DNA of 64,000 bases from Prolixibacteraceae bacterium (lineage in GTDB: Bacteria; Bacteroidota; Bacteroidia; Bacteroidales; Prolixibacteraceae): positions 1,798,001 through 1,862,000 of the forward strand of contig CP081303.1 of assembly GCA_019720755.1 (NCBI GenBank), given 5' to 3'. Positions within the stretch are counted from its first letter, which is position 1; each line of letters opens with the position of its first letter. The position numbers and the translations under genes were made by a program. Under the pieces are notes generated by a model. The model ran no database searches. It worked only from the letters and a program-made list of their open reading frames with translations, and was not told where the DNA came from. Shown piece by piece: positions 58,474 to 64,000 of this stretch.

Positions 58474-59994
58474 TCAATCATCCGTGGATAGTTTAATTTG
58501 CTTGAATTTCTTCCGTCCAAATGCTTTCTTATAAAGCTTAGGAGATGGACAATACAATGTAGCGACTTTTGGAAACACCTCTTTTCCTATAACAGGAGGT
58601 ATCAATGCAAGAGAGACAACATCAGAAAAGTGGTCACATTCTTTAAAAGCTTCATCCCTTATAGATGTAAGAGAAGATGGTAAGGATAACTTTCCTGTAA
58701 AACCATTACAACCAGCAAAAGCTGAATATCCGATAGATGTCACAGATGAAGGAATGGTCAAATCCCCAGAGAAGCTACAACATCCAGCGAAAGCTGAGCG
58801 TCTTATAGAGGTAATGGATGATGGTAATCGCAATTCTCCTGTCAAATGAGAACAACCTTCAAATACTGATTCATCCACATAGGTGATATATTTAGGCATA
58901 ACAAGGGAACCTGTAAATCCACTACAACCTCGAAACGCAGATGCACCAATTATTGTCAATGAAGAAGGTAAAACAAGAGAACCTGTAAGACCTTTACAAC
59001 CATAAAAACTACCTCTTTCGATAGACGTCAAAGTAGAAGGCAGTTTTAATTCTCCAGTCAACCCACTGCAAGCCCGAAAACAATCCTCCCCTATAAAAGT
59101 CAAGGTAGAGGGTAAAGTCAAAGATCCATCCAAACCATTACAACCACTAAAAGTGGAAGCCTCCATAAAATTAATAGCTTGAGGTAACCTCAGTGGACCA
59201 GTAAGTCCATGGCAATCTTTAAAAGCAGATCCCCCTATATATTTGACAGACGAAGGAAAAACCAAGGAACCCGTTAATTTAGAACAACCTGCAAAGGCTG
59301 CTTCACCAATAATTTTGAGAGAACTAGGGAGGATCAAATTTCCACTCAAGTTCTCACAGCCACGAAAAGCCTCATCTCCAACAGAACGTACAGACAATGG
59401 CAATATCAACGAACCTGAAAGTTTCCCACAATATCTAAAAACAGAAGATTCAATAGACATAAGAGAAGAAGGGATAGTCAAACTTCCTGTTAAATTAAAA
59501 CAACTATCAAAAGCACTCATACCAATATGTTTTAACGTTGGAGATAGTGATAGTTTTCCATTAAAGCCCTTGCAATCAGCAAAAGCACACATGCCAATAT
59601 TTTTTAACAAAGAAGGTAATATGAGATCCCCAGTCAGTCCATCACACCCATTAAAAGCATATTTTCCAATAGAAACAATCGTTTGTGGCAAAATCAAGGG
59701 CCCCTTAAACCCATATTTTTTTTTCAGTTCATCACAACCTCTGAAAGCATAATCATCGATAGCTAAGACTCTTTTTTTACCAATAGTCTCTGGAATAACA
59801 AACTTATCTTTGGGATAGTCCCCTTTATAGTCTTTAATAATGCAACCAATGAGCACCTTTCCATCTGAAGAGGTACAACTATACTTTGCAACGACAAACT
59901 TATTCACTTCTTGTGACCACACGGATTCCATAAGAAGGAGAGAAAAAATAAAACAGATAAGTTTTTTCATATCAAACAAATAACTAAAATACAA
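58474..59994 (-). CDS. BspA-like leucine-rich-repeat (LRR_5) secreted protein, copy 1
   Basis: 506 residues from the longest start; the likely start is Met9 (base 59970, MKKLIC), giving the signal peptide that ends with WSQ. About 16 tandem 24-residue units of the form GCxGLTGxLxLPSSLxxIGxxAF, each closing with a Cys, form an LRR solenoid. A conserved N-terminal cap (VNKFVVAKYS) and a C-terminal PPVIGKEVFP cap flank it. BspA-type repeats mediate adhesion or host/biopolymer binding in other species. No T9SS sorting domain is seen. First of three paralogues on this strand. Confidence 0.9.
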   Translation of the reverse strand: MYFSYLFDMKKLICFIFSLLLMESVWSQEVNKFVVAKYSCTSSDGKVLIGCIIKDYKGDYPKDKFVIPETIGKKRVLAIDDYAFRGCDELKKKYGFKGPLILPQTIVSIGKYAFNGCDGLTGDLILPSLLKNIGMCAFADCKGFNGKLSLSPTLKHIGMSAFDSCFNLTGSLTIPSSLMSIESSVFRYCGKLSGSLILPLSVRSVGDEAFRGCENLSGNLILPSSLKIIGEAAFAGCSKLTGSLVFPSSVKYIGGSAFKDCHGLTGPLRLPQAINFMEASTFSGCNGLDGSLTLPSTLTFIGEDCFRACSGLTGELKLPSTLTSIERGSFYGCKGLTGSLVLPSSLTIIGASAFRGCSGFTGSLVMPKYITYVDESVFEGCSHLTGELRLPSSITSIRRSAFAGCCSFSGDLTIPSSVTSIGYSAFAGCNGFTGKLSLPSSLTSIRDEAFKECDHFSDVVSLALIPPVIGKEVFPKVATLYCPSPKLYKKAFGRKKFKQIKLSTDD

Positions 59995-60058
59995 CTTGAA
60001 TAGACAATCACTTTGACATCATAGAGGATTGAAATAATCCAATGAAAGCATAAACGCT

Positions 60059-61912
60059 TCACTCTGTCACAATAGAATCAAAAGTTTTAAATACGGATCT
60101 CTTTTTATATACAGAGGGAGTTGAACAAATAAGCGTTGTAATACTACTTGGAAAAGATTGGGCTTCTAACTTGGGAGGTTTCGTACTGGTAATATGAATC
60201 TCTTTAAACCCCGTACACCCATCAAAAGAATAGAGCCCAACTTCACGTACAGAAGCAGGCAAAGTTAAGCGACCGGAAAAACCGCTACAATCCTCAAATA
60301 CGGATGCTTCAATAGTTACTAGAGAATCAGGTAAAGAGAGGATTCCAGTAAAACCACTACAACCTGAAAATGCAGATTTACCAATACTCACTACGGATGA
60401 AGGGAAGTTTAATGATCCCGTAAAGCCACTACAATTACAAAAAGCAAATGCACCAATACTTCGCAAAGAGGTTGGGAATAGCAATGGACCAACAAAACCT
60501 CTACAATCATCAAATGCAGAATCCCCTATCGACTCCAAGCCAACAGGAAGTGTAAGCCAACCTCGCAAACCTGTACACCCATTAAATGCAAATTCTCCGA
60601 TCCTATTTAAAGAAGAGGGCAATGTTAAAAGACCAATAAAGCCATTACAATCAGAGAAAGCTCCCTCTCCGATCTCTTCTATCGAAGAAGGAAGTGTCAG
60701 TGTCCCATGAAGACCTCTACACTCGGCGAACACATAATTTCTGATGTTTTTTATACTAGATGGGAGGACTAAGGTTCCATCGAAACCACTACATCCCGCA
60801 AATGCAGATGATCCCAAAGACTCTAATGATTCGGGAAGTGTCAGACTACCACGCAAACCATAGCATATATAGAAAGCGTGACTCTCGATAGTCTTAAGTG
60901 AAGTGGGAAAATTTAAAACACAATCAAAACTATAACAACCATAAAAGGCTGATCTTCTAATAGAGACCAAAGAGGTTGGCAAAGTCAATATCCCATCAAA
61001 ACCTTCACAACCATAAAACACCGACTCTTCTAACGAGGTTATAGAAGAGGGAAGTTTCAAGTCTCCTGTGAAACCACTACAGTTATAAAAAGCATATGCA
61101 CCTATCGACTCTAATTTAGTAGAGAGAGTCAAAGTTCCATCAAACCCAGTGCATTCATAAAATGCTCTCCGTCGAATTGTCTTTAAAGACGAAGGGCAAA
61201 TTAAACTTCCTGTAAGGCCACAACAACCTTCAAAAGCAAAAGCTCCTATTGAAACCAAAGAAGTAGATAATGTCAATTTCCCCTCGAAACCAACACATTC
61301 ACCAAAAGCTTTCTTCTCAATGGATACAACAGAGTTCGGAATGATCAAATTCCCTGTCAGATGACGACACCCAAAAAATGTATACTCCTTTATTTCCTTT
61401 AATGAGGAGGACAAAGTCAAGGTTCCTGTAAGGTTCCCACATTTGTAAAATGCAAACCCTCCTAAATATTCGATGGATGAAGGGAGAGTCAAAGCTCCCG
61501 TTAGCTCCTGACATCCATCAAAAGCAGACTCTCCAATATAAGTTAGTGAAGTGGGAAAATTTAAAGGTCCTCTTAATTTACGACAACGATAGAAGGCTGT
61601 CTCTTCAATCACTCTTAGGAAAGATGGGAATACCAAAGGACCTTGAATCTTTTGACATTCACTAAAAGCGTCGCTCCCAATGGCCAATACAGGCTTATTA
61701 TTTATTCTTTCAGGGATAACAAATTTATCTTCAGGAAAAGTTCCATGATACCCTTTAATAAGATATCCTCTAAGTTGCATTCCCAAATCACCATTATATA
61801 TGTACTCTTCCACATCAAACTGATCCACATCTTGTCCCCATACATTAGAGACAACAAAGGATAAAACAATTAATACAAAAAACTTTCTCATGTTCGGTTT
61901 ATTATATTTCAC
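60059..61912 (-). CDS. BspA-like leucine-rich-repeat (LRR_5) secreted protein, copy 2
   Basis: 617 residues, longest of the trio with about 21 repeats of the 24-residue unit. The likely start is Met8 (base 61891, MRKFFVLI), giving a signal peptide ending WGQ. Repeats near the C-terminal end (GCSGFTGILSLPDSLVTIE-type) are the most uniform. The DQFDVEEYIYNGDLG and FPEDKFVIPERI segments correspond to the caps of copies 1 and 3. The final block has PPKLEAQSFP. It is separated from copy 1 by 64 bp and from copy 3 by 149 bp, so possibly one transcript. Exported, ligand unknown. Confidence 0.9.
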   Translation of the reverse strand: MKYNKPNMRKFFVLIVLSFVVSNVWGQDVDQFDVEEYIYNGDLGMQLRGYLIKGYHGTFPEDKFVIPERINNKPVLAIGSDAFSECQKIQGPLVFPSFLRVIEETAFYRCRKLRGPLNFPTSLTYIGESAFDGCQELTGALTLPSSIEYLGGFAFYKCGNLTGTLTLSSSLKEIKEYTFFGCRHLTGNLIIPNSVVSIEKKAFGECVGFEGKLTLSTSLVSIGAFAFEGCCGLTGSLICPSSLKTIRRRAFYECTGFDGTLTLSTKLESIGAYAFYNCSGFTGDLKLPSSITSLEESVFYGCEGFDGILTLPTSLVSIRRSAFYGCYSFDCVLNFPTSLKTIESHAFYICYGLRGSLTLPESLESLGSSAFAGCSGFDGTLVLPSSIKNIRNYVFAECRGLHGTLTLPSSIEEIGEGAFSDCNGFIGLLTLPSSLNRIGEFAFNGCTGLRGWLTLPVGLESIGDSAFDDCRGFVGPLLFPTSLRSIGAFAFCNCSGFTGSLNFPSSVVSIGKSAFSGCSGFTGILSLPDSLVTIEASVFEDCSGFSGRLTLPASVREVGLYSFDGCTGFKEIHITSTKPPKLEAQSFPSSITTLICSTPSVYKKRSVFKTFDSIVTE

Positions 61913-62061
61913 ACCCTATTTTCTTTTTCCATCTGATCCATGGAAAGCATTCCATTATTTTGAATCTATTTATAATAGAACTTTTCGTTGCAGTAAGAGA
62001 ATTTCTATATCCTACAATTGAATGAATTCACTTTATGATAATTCATAGATTTATATCATTC

Positions 62062-63597
62062 CTATAAAGGAGCAATCATCTCAAATTCGAGCCAACCATC
62101 TGCTTGTTTATATATCTCAGGAGTTGGACATGAAAGCATCATATCAGATAAAGAGAAAACCTCTTCTCCAAGTTTCGGAGGAACTTCATTGGAGCAAACC
62201 ACCTCTGCAAAATTTACACATCCTTTAAAAGCAAATCTATCTATCTTCTGCATCGAAGATGGGATAGTTAATGTTCCATCAAAACCACGACAATCTTTAA
62301 ACGCTGCTTCTCCTATAGTAGTCAAAGAGGATGGCAACATCAAGCTGCCAATAAAACCATGACAATCTCGAAATGACGACTCCCCTAACCACTTTAAAGT
62401 GGAGGGCAAATCTAAAATACCATCAAAGCCGCTACATCCACTAAAAGCCGCATCGTCAATACGCTCAATAGTAGAAGGCATGATAAGACTTCCTCTAAAT
62501 CCGCGACAGTTCTGAAAAGCATGTTTCCCTACTCTATTCAAAGTGAACGGCAGGGACAACATCCCAGTAAAACCATGACAATCTCGAAAAGCAGCATCCC
62601 CTATAATAGTTACAGAATTTGGGAGAAATAAAGTCCCTTTAAGACTACTACAATCTTCAAAAGCAGACCATCCGATGGTCTCCAACTGAGAAGGCAATAC
62701 CAAACTACCATTCAATCCACTACAACCTGAAAATGTTTCATGACCAATAGTTTTAATGGAAGTAGGCAAAGTGATCCCATCATCAAAACCGCTACAGCCA
62801 TAAAAAGAACAAGCTTCAATAGAGTTCAAATTTACTGGAAGAAGAAGCTTTCCTGTAAAGCTGGAGCAATCTTTAAATGCAGCATATCCTATCGAATCCA
62901 ATGAGGAGGGCAAAGTTAAATGGCCGTTGAAACCACGACATGAATAAAAGGCACGTGCTTTAATAGAGGTTACAGCAGGAGGAATAGTCAAATTTCCCGC
63001 AAGAAATGTACATTCAGCAAACGTATTCTTTTGGATAGAAGTCAATGAAGAGGACAACGTTAATTTCCCATCGAATCCACACTCATAAAAAGCTCCATCT
63101 CCGATCTCCTTGATACTAGAGGGTAAAAAGAGGTCTCCCCTAAAATATTGACATTGCATAAATGCAGATTGTCCAATAGACTCCAATGAGTCTGGCAAGT
63201 TCAGTACTCCATTAAAACTACACCTTGTAAAAGCAAATGCACCGAGAGACCTCAAAGAAGAAGACAAAACCAGATCTCCCGTAAGTCCTACACATTCATA
63301 AAATGATGATTCCCCAATAGAAAAAAGTGAGGGGGGTAAAACCAAAGAACCTTGCACCTCTTTACATCCATAAAATGCCGATTTGGTAATATGCAATACG
63401 ACCTTTCCATCAATCTTTTCAGGAATTATAAATTGATCATGGGGGTAAGTTCCCGTATACCCATCAATGGCAATTCCTATCATTATAGAATCTGAGACCT
63501 CGTAACGAAACTCAGAAACAACAAACTTATCTGCCTCTTGAGACCAGACAGTTTCAAGAAGAAAAGATAAAATAATCAATCCAAACAATCTCTTCAT
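62062..63597 (-). CDS. BspA-like leucine-rich-repeat (LRR_5) secreted protein, copy 3
   Basis: 511 residues, starting directly at MKRLFGLIIL with a signal peptide ending WSQ. About 17 repeats; two units (near TRCSF and YECGF) are one residue short, a sign of indels within the array. The N-terminal DKFVVSEFRYEVSD and C-terminal PPKLGEEVFS caps match the other two. It is the first gene of the cluster on the minus strand. Each 24-residue unit corresponds to a 72-bp DNA period, giving scope for recombination between the copies. Confidence 0.9.
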   Translation of the reverse strand: MKRLFGLIILSFLLETVWSQEADKFVVSEFRYEVSDSIMIGIAIDGYTGTYPHDQFIIPEKIDGKVVLHITKSAFYGCKEVQGSLVLPPSLFSIGESSFYECVGLTGDLVLSSSLRSLGAFAFTRCSFNGVLNLPDSLESIGQSAFMQCQYFRGDLFLPSSIKEIGDGAFYECGFDGKLTLSSSLTSIQKNTFAECTFLAGNLTIPPAVTSIKARAFYSCRGFNGHLTLPSSLDSIGYAAFKDCSSFTGKLLLPVNLNSIEACSFYGCSGFDDGITLPTSIKTIGHETFSGCSGLNGSLVLPSQLETIGWSAFEDCSSLKGTLFLPNSVTIIGDAAFRDCHGFTGMLSLPFTLNRVGKHAFQNCRGFRGSLIMPSTIERIDDAAFSGCSGFDGILDLPSTLKWLGESSFRDCHGFIGSLMLPSSLTTIGEAAFKDCRGFDGTLTIPSSMQKIDRFAFKGCVNFAEVVCSNEVPPKLGEEVFSLSDMMLSCPTPEIYKQADGWLEFEMIAPL

Positions 63598-63935
63598 AAA
63601 ACAAGTTAGATTAGCACTCTAAAAACATTTACTTTATTAATTATATAAAGAACTATCGGTAGAATTCAGAAACAAGAAATTTATAGCCATATTATTTCAT
63701 CTTCCAATCATATACACAAGAAACGCCCTTGTCTAAACAAATAAAAAACAAACAGTTGCAAGCAATCTATATCTAGGTTATTGTACATATTTTATCTATT
63801 TCAGAGTTATATATATACGTTGTATTGCTTGATATTAGACAAGTAGCTGCCATGTCTTTACGGCTACAGAAACATAGTGTTTTTCAAATAGTAGTAGAAG
63901 AAAAACGATAAAGAGAACAGGGACTGAGGAAATAT
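63598..63935. other. Upstream region of the LRR cluster
   Basis: AT-rich, presumably holding the promoter of the LRR genes and of the plus-strand frame at 63936. No exact TAnnTTTG was found. Confidence 0.4.
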
Positions 63936-64000
63936 ATGATCACGAAACTTTTGGAGAACAACAAACGCCCATCTAGTTTATTAATGGGAAGAAATCTGAT
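63936..64000 (+). CDS. Start of a possible gene cut by the window edge
   Basis: ATG at 63936 is preceded by a purine-rich GAGGAAAT. The 21 visible codons (MITKLLENNKRPSSL...) stay open to the end. Too short to identify. Divergent from the LRR cluster. Confidence 0.35.
   Translation, partial: MITKLLENNKRPSSLLMGRNL

Noticed and set aside
58322-58534. 70-residue plus-strand ORF
   Set aside because: It runs antisense into the LRR gene and lacks coding features.

Overview
The window looks like the chromosome of a Bacteroidota member, most plausibly a marine or anaerobic Marinilabiliales/Prolixibacteraceae-type organism. This placement is inference from gene content. The signs are an AT-rich genome, a type IX secretion (T9SS) sorting domain, three BspA-like LRR_5 surface proteins, a DUF4221 lipoprotein, an HYC_CC_PP-type protein, a DUF1573 remnant, the divergent gyrA-TPR/clpC arrangement, a fused alpha-beta branched-chain keto acid dehydrogenase E1, and several promoters of the Bacteroidota TAnnTTTG type.

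Layout. 1-2.6 kb: 3' part of a large secreted GEVED/T9SS protein. 3.3-10.7 kb: minus-strand copper/heavy-metal export operon (HYC_CC_PP-like protein, CusA, TolC-like outer membrane factor, CusB with two extra HMA domains). 11.3-12.7 kb: two small secreted or lipoprotein genes in gene-poor DNA. 12.7-16.5 kb: cinA and an AsmA-like protein. 17.2-24 kb: a ketoacyl-ACP synthase III, a cation:proton antiporter, branched-chain keto acid dehydrogenase E2 and E1, flavodoxin and methylglyoxal synthase. 24.4-34.2 kb: housekeeping genes (TPR protein, gyrA, clpC, mazG, phoH, purC). 34.2-41.1 kb: a TPP riboswitch followed by a compact eight-gene thiamin operon (thiS, thiC, thiE-like, thiE, thiG, thiH, thiF, thiD). 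41.1-44 kb: a GH18 chitinase and an ABC-F ATPase.

44-55 kb is the accessory part. It holds decayed fragments (an IS1-like transposase piece, a DUF1573 gene broken by a homopolymer frameshift, a MITE-like inverted-repeat element, another unidentified degenerate reading frame). These surround two different RND permeases, a single lipoprotein adaptor and a DUF4221 lipoprotein. No outer-membrane factor is present, so this may be a heteromeric pump or a partly decayed island. 55-57 kb: butyrate kinase and phosphate butyryltransferase. 57.6-58.3 kb: a small rhodanese gene whose 3' end is included in a 108-bp tandem repeat carrying REP-like hairpins. 58.5-63.6 kb: three tandem LRR_5 surface-protein paralogues, with the possible start of another gene at the right edge.

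The genes form recognisable working units: metal export (Cus-type), branched-chain acyl-CoA supply (BCKDH plus KASIII, and possibly Ptb-Buk), riboswitch-controlled thiamin synthesis whose product is the cofactor of the E1 encoded nearby, and cell-surface display (T9SS protein, LRR proteins). I found no CRISPR array, rRNA or tRNA. No wholly new system is proven. The best candidates for follow-up are the dual-RND island with its pseudogene fringe, the ThiF that lacks the usual cysteines, and the repeat-rich region next to the LRR cluster.
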